Positions 7,802-14,635 of a DNA stretch of 17,291 nucleotides are shown here, piece by piece (the stretch's first letter is position 1; each line of letters begins with the position of its first letter). The position numbers and the translations under genes were made by a program. The notes below the pieces were generated by a model. The model saw nothing but the letters and a program-made list of their open reading frames with translations. It ran no database searches and was not told where the DNA came from. Source of the stretch: CAZPMO01 sp964587515 (GTDB lineage: Bacteria; Pseudomonadota; Alphaproteobacteria; MPNO01); NCBI GenBank assembly GCA_964587515.1, contig CAZPMO010000099.1:1-17291 (forward strand), given 5' to 3'.

Positions 7802-8420
7802 CGAAGACATCCACGCCCGCGCCAATGAAAAATCGCGCAACCGCAAGGCCGCGCGGGACAAGATGCTGGCCACCAAGACCAAGGAAAAAGGCCTGCTGAT
7901 CGTCCATACCGGTAAGGGCAAGGGCAAATCGACGGCGGCCTTCGGGCTCGCCATGCGCGCCATCGGCAACGACATGCGCATCGGCATCGTCCAGTTCGTG
8001 AAGGGCAAGTGGGAGACCGGCGAGCGCGGCGTGCTGCAAAAATTTCCCGACCAGGTGACCATCCGCACCATGGGCGAGGGCTTTACCTGGGAGACCCAGG
8101 ACCGGGCGCGCGACATCGCCGCCGCCGAAAAGGCATGGGCGGCGGCGCGCGGGATGATCGAGGCCTGCCGGGGTCCGGATCCGGAATATGACTTGATTGT
8201 GCTCGACGAGCTCAATATCTGCCTGCGCTACGACTATCTGCCGATCGGCGATGTGGTCGCGGCGTTCGAGGCGCGCCCGTCCGATCTGCACATCGTGGTC
8301 ACCGGCCGCAACGCGAAGGCCGAATTGATCGAGGCCGCCGATCTGGTGACCGAGATGACACAGGTGAAGCATCCCTTCCGCGAACAGGGGGTGAAGGCGC
8401 AGAAGGGCATCGAGTTTTGA
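7791..8420 (+). CDS. cobO: Cob(I)yrinic acid a,c-diamide adenosyltransferase
   Basis: Transfers the 5'-deoxyadenosyl group of ATP to the cobalt of reduced cobyrinic acid diamide or later corrinoids (CobO/CobA/BtuR family). The 209-residue product has P-loop TGKGKGKSTAAFG (40-52), VQFVKGKWETGE (67-78), the LDELN motif (138-142) and HIVVTGRNA (167-175), all standard for the family, and the family-typical basic N-terminal region KSRNRKAARDKM (14-25). The reading frame is open 183 nt further upstream inside cobN, but ATG 7791 is supported by GGAGG (7781-7785) 5 nt before it and by family length. It overlaps the 3' end of cobN by 11 nt and the TTG start of cobQ by 4 nt, so it is translated within the same operon. 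Confidence 0.96.
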   Translation: MTSDEDIHARANEKSRNRKAARDKMLATKTKEKGLLIVHTGKGKGKSTAAFGLAMRAIGNDMRIGIVQFVKGKWETGERGVLQKFPDQVTIRTMGEGFTWETQDRARDIAAAEKAWAAARGMIEACRGPDPEYDLIVLDELNICLRYDYLPIGDVVAAFEARPSDLHIVVTGRNAKAELIEAADLVTEMTQVKHPFREQGVKAQKGIEF

Positions 8421-9937
8421 GCGCCGCCGCCCTGATGCTCCAGGGCACCGGCTCCGATGTCGGCAAGTCGCTGCTGGCCGCCGGCATGTGCCGGGCGTTT
8501 ACGCGGCGGGGTTTAAATGTGCGTCCCTTCAAGCCGCAGAACATGTCCAACAACGCGGCCGTGACCGAGGACGGCGGTGAAATCGGCCGCGCCCAGGCAT
8601 TGCAGGCGCGCGCCTGCGGCGTTGCGCCCACGGTCGAAATGAACCCGGTGCTGTTGAAGCCCGAGACCGAGACCGGCGCGCAGATCGTGGTGCGCGGCAA
8701 GATGTGGGGCCGCGCCAAGGCGCGCGAATACCAGGCGCTGAAATCCGATTTGCTGCCGGTGATCCGGGAAAGCTTCGAGCGCCTGACGGACCAGGCCGAT
8801 CTGGTGATCGTCGAGGGCGCGGGCAGCGCCGCCGAGGTCAATCTGCGCCGCGCCGACATCGCCAATATGGGGTTCGCGCGCGCCGCCCGGGTGCCGGTCG
8901 CGCTGATCGGCGATATCGACCGGGGCGGCGTGATCGCCCAACTCGTCGGCACGTGGGAACTGCTGGAGGACGCCGACCGCGCCCTGGTCGCGGGCTTCAT
9001 CGTGAACAAGTTCCGCGGCGACGCCACGCTGTTCGATGCCGGCATGGACGAGATCGCGCGCCGCACCGGCCTCGCGCCCCTGGGCCTGGTGCCGTTTTTC
9101 GACGCCGCGCGCCTGTTGCCGGCAGAGGATGCGTTCGGAATCGACCACCAGGCCGGGAAAGGGGAGGGGCGCGCCATCCGCATCGCGGCGCCCGTGCTGT
9201 CGCGCATCGCCAATTTCGATGATTTCGATCCGCTGGCCGCCGAGCCCGATGTTTCAGTCGAGATGGTGCCGCCGGGCTGGCCGTTGCCGGGCGACGCCGA
9301 TCTGATCGTGATCCCGGGCTCCAAGGCGACGCTGGCCGATCTCGCCTTCCTGCGCGATCAGGGCTGGGATATCGATATCCTGGCCCATCACCGGCGCGGC
9401 GGCGCTGTGCTGGGCATCTGCGCCGGCTTTCAGATGCTGGGCCGCCGCGTCAGGGATCCCGACGGCATTGAAGGCGCGCCGGGCGAGGCGGCGGGGCTCG
9501 GGCTGCTCGACGTGGAGACCGCGCTCGGCGGCGACAAGCGGCTGGTTTCGGTCGACGGGATCGAGATCGCGTCGGGCGCGCCGGTTTCCGGTTATGAGAT
9601 GCATGTGGGCGAGACCGACGGGCCAGGCCGCGCGCGGCCCATGCTGGCGCTTGCGAGCGGCGGTGACGGCGCGGTCTCGGCCGACGGGCGCGCCATGGGG
9701 TGCTATGTCCACGGGTTGTTCGCGGCCGACCAATTCCGCCACGCATTTTTGTCGCGTCTGAAGGCGCGCGACGTGACCGGCGTTTCCTATGACGCGCGCG
9801 TTGAAGACACGCTCGACGCGCTGGCCGATCACCTCGAGGCCCATCTCGACCTCGATCATTGTTTGGAGATCGCCCGCGGCTACAGCGCCAGCGCCGCCAC
9901 CGCAAAAATCGCGAGCAGGACCCATGCCCGCAGATAA
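8417..9937 (+). CDS. cobQ: Cobyric acid synthase (glutamine-hydrolysing)
   Basis: Amidates side chains b, d, e and g of adenosylcobyrinic acid a,c-diamide using glutamine and ATP. The 506-residue protein has an N-terminal dethiobiotin-synthetase-like ATP domain with GTGSDVGKS (10-18), the conserved RPFKPQNMSNNAAVT stretch (36-50) and VIVEGAGSAAEVNL, then a class-I-type glutamine amidotransferase domain with GICAGFQMLG (nucleophile Cys335) and CYVHGLF (His432). The start is a TTG at 8417 sharing TTGA with the cobO stop. GAAGGG (8402-8407) sits 9 nt upstream, and the first residues match the family N-terminus better than the next ATG (8432) would allow. The last 19 codons overlap the 3' end of convergent cobD, so the C-terminal tail after about residue 488 looks like an extension beyond the usual family end. 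Confidence 0.96.
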   Translation: MSAAALMLQGTGSDVGKSLLAAGMCRAFTRRGLNVRPFKPQNMSNNAAVTEDGGEIGRAQALQARACGVAPTVEMNPVLLKPETETGAQIVVRGKMWGRAKAREYQALKSDLLPVIRESFERLTDQADLVIVEGAGSAAEVNLRRADIANMGFARAARVPVALIGDIDRGGVIAQLVGTWELLEDADRALVAGFIVNKFRGDATLFDAGMDEIARRTGLAPLGLVPFFDAARLLPAEDAFGIDHQAGKGEGRAIRIAAPVLSRIANFDDFDPLAAEPDVSVEMVPPGWPLPGDADLIVIPGSKATLADLAFLRDQGWDIDILAHHRRGGAVLGICAGFQMLGRRVRDPDGIEGAPGEAAGLGLLDVETALGGDKRLVSVDGIEIASGAPVSGYEMHVGETDGPGRARPMLALASGGDGAVSADGRAMGCYVHGLFAADQFRHAFLSRLKARDVTGVSYDARVEDTLDALADHLEAHLDLDHCLEIARGYSASAATAKIASRTHARR

Positions 9938-10851
9938 ATCCGCAGCGCGCGGCGAATATCGCCCGTATTGGCCTCGCGCCCGCCCGATCCCATCCACGCG
10001 TCCTCGACGGTCTCCGCGCCGTATTTCCGGGGTCCGGCCAGCGCGATCCCGAGCGCGCCCGCCATCGGCGCTTCCAGCCAACCGGCGTTGACGGAACGAT
10101 GTTTGCCCGCATCCCGAAACATGGTCCAGAGCGCCACCGGCGCCCGCCACAGCGCGGCCAGGACGATCAGGCCGCCGGCGATACGCGCCGGGATCCAGTT
10201 GGCGACATCGTCGAGCCGCGCCGCGAAACGGCCGAACTCCGCATGGCGCGGATCGCGATGACCGATCATGCTGTCGAGCGTATTGATCGCCTTGTAGGCG
10301 GCGAGGCCGGGCAGCCCGAGAGCGGCGTACCACAGCACCGGCGCGACGACCCCGTCGGAGAAATTCTCGGCCAGCGACTCGATCGCGGCGCGCGCCACAC
10401 CCGGCGCATCCAGCTTCTCGGTGTCGCGCCCGACGATGTGGCCCACCGCCGCGCGCCCGTCTTCGAGACTTCGCGTCAGGCCCCGGGCAACGCGGCGCGC
10501 ATGATCGTAAAGCCCGCGCCCCGCGATCAGCGCGCTGGCCAGCGCCGCCTCAATGACCCAGCCGCCCGGCGCCCGCGACAGCCCATACCCGATCGCCCAG
10601 CCCACGGCGGCCGCGCCCGCGACCACGAAAAGGGTGACCGCGAAGCCGCGCTGCAGCCGCGAGGCCGCATCCGGGCGGTTGAGCCATTTTTCCAGCGCCG
10701 CGATCAGCTTGCCCAGCGCCGCCACCGGGTGCGGCAAGCGGCGGTAAAGCACCGCCGGATCGCCGATCAGCGCATCGACCGCCAACGCCAGCAGCACCGC
10801 CATGAAGGGGTGGACGGCGCTGGCGCTGTCGGGGTACCACAGGACGAACAT
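9880..10851 (-). CDS. cobD: Adenosylcobinamide-phosphate synthase (CbiB/CobD)
   Basis: Integral membrane enzyme that attaches (R)-1-amino-2-propanol or its phosphate to adenosylcobyric acid. In Salmonella nomenclature it is CbiB; Salmonella CobD is a different protein. The 323-residue product has LIGDP (28-32) followed by HPVAALGKLI (41-50), ESLAENFSDGVVAPVLWY, the block YKAINTLDSMIGHRD with a following DDVANWIPAR segment, and NAGWLEAPMAGALGIALAG, all family hallmarks. Several hydrophobic segments, including a C-terminal one at the very end, fit a multi-pass protein. ATG 10851 is the longest start; ATG 10803, just before the conserved part, is possible, and neither has a clear ribosome site. 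It diverges from cbiX across 56 nt and overlaps the convergent cobQ tail by 58 nt. Confidence 0.94.
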   Translation of the reverse strand: MFVLWYPDSASAVHPFMAVLLALAVDALIGDPAVLYRRLPHPVAALGKLIAALEKWLNRPDAASRLQRGFAVTLFVVAGAAAVGWAIGYGLSRAPGGWVIEAALASALIAGRGLYDHARRVARGLTRSLEDGRAAVGHIVGRDTEKLDAPGVARAAIESLAENFSDGVVAPVLWYAALGLPGLAAYKAINTLDSMIGHRDPRHAEFGRFAARLDDVANWIPARIAGGLIVLAALWRAPVALWTMFRDAGKHRSVNAGWLEAPMAGALGIALAGPRKYGAETVEDAWMGSGGREANTGDIRRALRIYLRAWVLLAIFAVAALAL

Positions 10852-10907
10852 GCGCGAAGCATGAAGCGCCCGCGGACGGGCGTCAATTCCGGCTGGGAGG
10901 CCAAGAC

Positions 10908-11906
10908 ATGACCGGCAATACGGGCATCATGGTGTGCGGCCACGGCAGCCGCGACGCCAACGCCGTGGGCGAATTCGAGACCCTGGCCGCGCGCATCCGC
11001 GAACGCCTGCCGGACCGCGACGTGGAATACGGTTTCCTGGAATTCGCGACGCCGATCATCCGCGACGGGCTCGACAAGCTGGTGGCGCGCGGCGCGACGG
11101 AAATTCTCGCGGTGCCCGGCATGCTGTTCGCCGCTGGCCATGCGAAGAACGACATCCCCTCGGTGCTGAACACCTATCAGGCGGGGCGCGACGGGGTGAC
11201 GATCCGTTACGGGCGCGAACTCGCCATCGATCCCAAGCTGCTGGCCGCCGCCGGGGCGCGCATCGACCACGCGCTGGCCGGCGCGGGCGGCGACGTGCCG
11301 TTGCACGAGACCATGCTGATGGTGGTCGGGCGCGGCACCTCGGATTCCGACGCCAATTCCAATGTCTCCAAGGTCATGCGCCTGCTGTGGGAAGCCTTTG
11401 GCTTCGGCTGGGGCGAGGCGTGCTATTCCGGCGTGACGTTTCCGCTGGTCGAGCCCGGCCTTGAACACGCGGCGCGGCTCGGCTATCGCCGCATCATCGT
11501 CTTTCCCTATTTCCTGTTCACCGGCGTATTGGTGAAGCGCATCTATGACGCCACCGACGAAGTGGCGGCGCGCCACCCGGACATCGAATTCGTGAAGGCG
11601 CCCTATCTCAACGACCATCCGCTGGTGATCGACGCCTTCCTCGACCGCATCGAGGAGATCGTCGCCGGCGAAAACCTGATGAACTGTCAGATGTGCAAAT
11701 ATCGCGACCAGATCCTCGGCTTCGAGGCCGAAGTGGGCCTCGCCCAGGAAAGCCATCACCATCATGTGGAAGGCATCGGCACCGGCGGCGACGGGCATCA
11801 TCACGGCCATGATCACGGCGATGACCACAAACATGATCACGGCCATCATCCCTACCCCCACGCCGACCACCCGCACGGCCCCGCAAGCTTCAAGCAGGGT
11901 TCCTAG
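10908..11906 (+). CDS. cbiX: Sirohydrochlorin cobaltochelatase, long form (CbiX-L) with Fe-S motif and His-rich tail
   Basis: Inserts Co(II) into sirohydrochlorin at the start of the early-cobalt-insertion pathway. The 332-residue protein shows two chelatase-like halves. The first has GHGSRD (11-16) with the likely metal-binding His12; the second has GRGTSDSDANSNVSKVMRLL and FPYFLFTGVLVKRI. It is followed by MNCQMC (258-263), which fits the MXCXXC motif that houses an Fe-S centre in Bacillus megaterium CbiX-L. A 50-residue tail (283-332) contains 17 histidines, probably for cobalt storage or delivery. ATG 10908 has GGGAGG (10895-10900) 7 nt before it. It is divergent from cobD and upstream of the corrin operon, from which a 193-nt repeat-bearing gap separates it. 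Presence beside CobN is notable. Family assignment is strong; in vivo substrate is inferred. Confidence 0.93.
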   Translation: MTGNTGIMVCGHGSRDANAVGEFETLAARIRERLPDRDVEYGFLEFATPIIRDGLDKLVARGATEILAVPGMLFAAGHAKNDIPSVLNTYQAGRDGVTIRYGRELAIDPKLLAAAGARIDHALAGAGGDVPLHETMLMVVGRGTSDSDANSNVSKVMRLLWEAFGFGWGEACYSGVTFPLVEPGLEHAARLGYRRIIVFPYFLFTGVLVKRIYDATDEVAARHPDIEFVKAPYLNDHPLVIDAFLDRIEEIVAGENLMNCQMCKYRDQILGFEAEVGLAQESHHHHVEGIGTGGDGHHHGHDHGDDHKHDHGHHPYPHADHPHGPASFKQGS

Positions 11907-11927
11907 TGGGACGAAATACACCAATAA

Positions 11928-12075
11928 AACCCTCTCCCCTTGCGGGAGAGGATAGGGTGAGGGGTAAGCGCGTCTGCGCGTCAAAAGACCCTTTTTGTCG
12001 CCTGCCGGCGGCCACCCCCTCACCCTCCCACCGCTTCGCGGCGGGTCCCTCCCTCTCCCGTGAGGGGAGAGGGTT
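11928..12075. repeat. Two inverted copies of a G/C-rich palindromic intergenic repeat
   Basis: The gap between cbiX and cobH holds a left copy (11928-11964) and a longer right copy (about 12016-12075) in opposite orientation. Outer arms AACCCTCTCCCCT (11928-11940) and 12063-12075 are perfectly complementary over 13 nt. Inner arms AGGGTGAGGGG (11954-11964) and CCCCTCACCCT (12016-12026) are complementary over 11 nt. Each copy also has an 8-bp hairpin (11931-11938 with 11944-11951; 12052-12059 with 12065-12072). The right copy has about 25 extra bases containing CCGCTTCGCGG (12031-12041). A 51-nt unique centre separates them. This resembles a dispersed repeat common in alphaproteobacterial intergenic DNA (recognition from memory). 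No flanking target duplication is evident. Confidence 0.85.
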
Positions 12076-12099
12076 CGAAGCGTCGAAGCTGATCTTCTA

Positions 12100-12726
12100 A
12101 TGGCGGAATACCTCTCCGACCCGGCAGAGATCTATCGCCGTTCCTTCGCGTCGATCCGCGCGGAGGCCGATCTTTCGGGCCTGCCGGGCGATCTCGAAGC
12201 GGTCGCGGTACGGTTGATCCATGCCTGCGGCATGGTCGATCTGCTGGATGATCTGGCGCATGGCGGTCCGCTCGCCGAGGCGGGACGCGCGGCGCTGGCG
12301 GCCGGCGCGCCGGTGCTCTGCGACAGCCAGATGGTGGCGCACGGCGTGATCCGCGACCGCCTGCCCGCCTCGAACGAAGTGCTGTGCACGCTCAACGATC
12401 CCGAGGTCGCCGGCATTGCGCGGCGCGAGGGCACCACGCGCTCGGCCGCCGCGGTCGATCTGTGGCGGGCGCGGCTCGACGGCGCGGTGGTGGCGATCGG
12501 CAACGCGCCGACCGCCCTGTTCCGCCTGCAGGAATTGCTTGAGGGCGGGGCGCCAAAACCGGCGGCGATACTCGGCTTCCCGGTGGGTTTCGTCGGCGCG
12601 GCGGAGTCCAAGGAATCGCTGATGGAGAACAGCCATGGCGTTCCCTTTCTCACCGTACGCGGCCGGCGCGGCGGCAGCGCGCTGGCGGCGGCGGCGGTGA
12701 ACGCGCTGGCCGGAGATCCGGCATGA
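12100..12726 (+). CDS. cobH: Precorrin-8X methylmutase
   Basis: Moves the C-11 methyl group to C-12, converting precorrin-8X to hydrogenobyrinic acid (CobH/CbiC family). The 208-residue protein is of normal length. RLIHACGMVD (38-47) contains the catalytic histidine, here His41, equivalent to His43 of the P. denitrificans enzyme. CDSQMVAHGV, GNAPTALFRL, and GFPVGFVGAAESK are further family blocks. ATG 12100 follows only 24 nt after the repeat element, and no convincing Shine-Dalgarno lies between, so initiation may be inefficient or another start may be used. It opens the corrin-ring operon; its stop overlaps the cobL start as ATGA. With CbiX and CbiG present, the natural substrate could be the cobalt-containing precorrin-8. 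Confidence 0.95.
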   Translation: MAEYLSDPAEIYRRSFASIRAEADLSGLPGDLEAVAVRLIHACGMVDLLDDLAHGGPLAEAGRAALAAGAPVLCDSQMVAHGVIRDRLPASNEVLCTLNDPEVAGIARREGTTRSAAAVDLWRARLDGAVVAIGNAPTALFRLQELLEGGAPKPAAILGFPVGFVGAAESKESLMENSHGVPFLTVRGRRGGSALAAAAVNALAGDPA

Positions 12727-13934
12727 CCGAAAGATGGCTTTCCATCGTCGGCGTCGGCGAAGACGGGCTCGACGGTCTGGCCCCGGCGGCGCGGGCGCTG
12801 ATCGACGGCGCCGACGTGCTGGTCGGCGGCAAACGCCACCTCGCCATGGTCGCCGATGACGACCGCGAGAAACTGACCTGGCCGCGCCCGCCGCTGACCG
12901 ATCTGATTCCCGATTTGCAAAAACGCTCGGACCGGCGGGTCTGCGTGATGGCGACCGGCGATCCCATGCATTACGGCGTCGGCGTGACGTTGGCGCGTTT
13001 CATCCCGGCGGACGAGATGATTATCGTGCCGTCGCCGTCGGCCTTCGCGCTGGCGTGTGCGCGGCTCGGCTGGTCGCGCGCCGAGGTGGCGACCCTGACC
13101 CTGCACGGCCGTCCGGTGGCGCTGGTCGAGAGTTTTCTGCAGCCCGGCGCGCGGCTGCTGATCCTCAGCAACGGCGCCGAGACGCCCGGCGAGATCGCCG
13201 AGCTTCTGGTTAAGCGCGGCTACGGTGAAAGCCGAATGACCGTGCTGGAGCATATGGGTGGCGCGAAGGAACGCGTTCTTTCTGGCCTCGCAGAAAATTG
13301 GAATACGGATGACGTCGCTTCGTTCAACACGCTGGCGGTCGACTGCGTGGCCGGGGCAGGGGCTGTACTGTTGCCCCGCGTGCCCGGCCTGCCTGACGAC
13401 GCCTTCAACCATGACGGCCAGATTACCAAGCGCGAGGTGCGCGCCGCCACGCTGGCCGCATTGGCGCCGGCGCCGGGCCAGCTTCTATGGGATGTGGGCG
13501 CGGGATGCGGCTCGGTCGCCATCGAGTGGATGCGCGCCGCGCCCAACAACGCCGCCATCGCCGTGGAGCGCGACGAGGCGCGCGCCCGATTGATTGCCGA
13601 GAACGCGCTTGCGCTGGGCACGCCCAGGCTGGAGATCGTGACCGGGGTTGCCCCGGCGGCGCTGGCCGGGCTGGCCGCGCCCGATGCGGTGTTCATCGGT
13701 GGCGGCGCGGCGTCCGACGGGGTCATCGCGGCATGTTGGGACGCGCTGTCCGCCGGCGGGCGGCTGGTCGCCAACGCGGTGACGGTCGAGGGCGAACAGG
13801 CCTTGTTCCAGTGGCGCGAGGCGACCGGCGGCGCACTGAGCAGGATCGCGGTGTCGCGCGCCGAGCCGGTGGGTGCGTTCTCGGGCTGGCGGGCGTTGAT
13901 GCCGGTGACCCAGCTTGCGGCGGTGAAGTCGTGA
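12723..13934 (+). CDS. cobL: Precorrin-6Y C5,15-methyltransferase (decarboxylating), CbiE-CbiT fusion
   Basis: Bifunctional SAM-dependent enzyme that methylates C-5 and C-15 and decarboxylates the acetate side chain at C-12. The 403-residue product contains an N-terminal CbiE-like tetrapyrrole methyltransferase domain (about 1-210; GVGEDGLDGL at 10-19, ATGDPMHYGVG at 77-87) and a C-terminal class I methyltransferase CbiT-like domain (about 232-400) with SAM motif WDVGAGCGSVAIEW (256-269) and VFIGGG (323-328). This fused form is typical for CobL. The start codon overlaps the cobH stop by ATGA, and the stop overlaps the cobI GTG start as GTGA, so translation is probably coupled throughout. Confidence 0.96.
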   Translation: MTERWLSIVGVGEDGLDGLAPAARALIDGADVLVGGKRHLAMVADDDREKLTWPRPPLTDLIPDLQKRSDRRVCVMATGDPMHYGVGVTLARFIPADEMIIVPSPSAFALACARLGWSRAEVATLTLHGRPVALVESFLQPGARLLILSNGAETPGEIAELLVKRGYGESRMTVLEHMGGAKERVLSGLAENWNTDDVASFNTLAVDCVAGAGAVLLPRVPGLPDDAFNHDGQITKREVRAATLAALAPAPGQLLWDVGAGCGSVAIEWMRAAPNNAAIAVERDEARARLIAENALALGTPRLEIVTGVAPAALAGLAAPDAVFIGGGAASDGVIAACWDALSAGGRLVANAVTVEGEQALFQWREATGGALSRIAVSRAEPVGAFSGWRALMPVTQLAAVKS

Positions 13935-14635
13935 CCGGCACGCTTTACGGTCTCGGCGTCGGCCCCGGCGACCCCGAATTGATAACTTTGAAGGCGTTGC
14001 GCCTGCTCCAGGCCGCGCCGGTGATCGCCTATCCCGCGCCCGAGGACGGCGACAGCCTGGCGCGCGCCATCGTCGCCGGCCATTTGCCGGGCGGCCAGCA
14101 TGAAATCGCCATCCGCATGCCGCTCGCCGTCGCGCGCTTTCCGGCCCAGGCGGTCTATGATTCCGCCGCCGCCGAGATCGGCGAACATCTCGCCGCCGGG
14201 TCCGATGTGGCGGTGATCTGCGAGGGCGATCCGTTCTTCTACGGCTCGTTTATGTATCTGTTCGGGCGCATGGTCGAGCGTTTCCCGGCCGAGGTGGTGC
14301 CCGGCGTCTCCTCGCTGACCGCCTGCGCCGCCGTGCTTGGCGCGCCGCTGGCCGCGCGCAACGATGTGCTGGCGGTGATCCCGGCGCCGCTCGACGATGA
14401 CGCGCTCGCGGACCGGCTGGCCGGGGTCGACGCGGCGGCGATCATCAAGCTCGGACGCCATTTCGAACGGGTGCGCGCGTTGCTCGACCGGCTCGGGCTG
14501 GCGGCGGACGCGCGCTATGTGGAGCGCGCCACCATGGAAAGCGAACGGGTGATGAAGCTCGCCGAGGTCGGCGACGGCGCGGCGCCCTATTTCTCGATGA
14601 TCCTGGTGCATCGCCGGGCGGAGGTCTGGCAATGA
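13931..14635 (+). CDS. cobI: Precorrin-2 C20-methyltransferase
   Basis: SAM-dependent methylation of precorrin-2 (or cobalt-factor II) at C-20, giving precorrin-3A. The product is 234 residues, the usual size. GLGVGPGDPELITLKA (7-22) is the conserved start of the tetrapyrrole methylase fold. EGDPFFYGSFMYLF and VVPGVSSLTACAAVLGAPLA are the CobI/CbiL-type SAM-binding blocks. The frame is open far upstream within cobL, but GTG 13931 is chosen because it overlaps the cobL stop as GTGA and gives the family N-terminus. The ribosome site is weak, so initiation is likely coupled to cobL termination. The stop overlaps the next gene by ATGA. Confidence 0.95.
   Translation: MTGTLYGLGVGPGDPELITLKALRLLQAAPVIAYPAPEDGDSLARAIVAGHLPGGQHEIAIRMPLAVARFPAQAVYDSAAAEIGEHLAAGSDVAVICEGDPFFYGSFMYLFGRMVERFPAEVVPGVSSLTACAAVLGAPLAARNDVLAVIPAPLDDDALADRLAGVDAAAIIKLGRHFERVRALLDRLGLAADARYVERATMESERVMKLAEVGDGAAPYFSMILVHRRAEVWQ

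Noticed and set aside
11928..12075. Rho-independent terminator between cbiX and cobH
   Set aside because: Strong hairpins are present but none is followed by a U-run; the T5 stretch at 11992-11996 lies between the repeat copies, not directly after a G/C-rich stem.
11928..12075. Miniature transposon (MITE) with target duplication
   Set aside because: Inverted arms are clear, but the flanks (AATAAA to the left, CGAAGC to the right) show no direct duplication.
13487..13930. 148-codon upstream extension of cobI
   Set aside because: It lies in a second frame of the cobL methyltransferase domain; GTG 13931 gives the correct family N-terminus.
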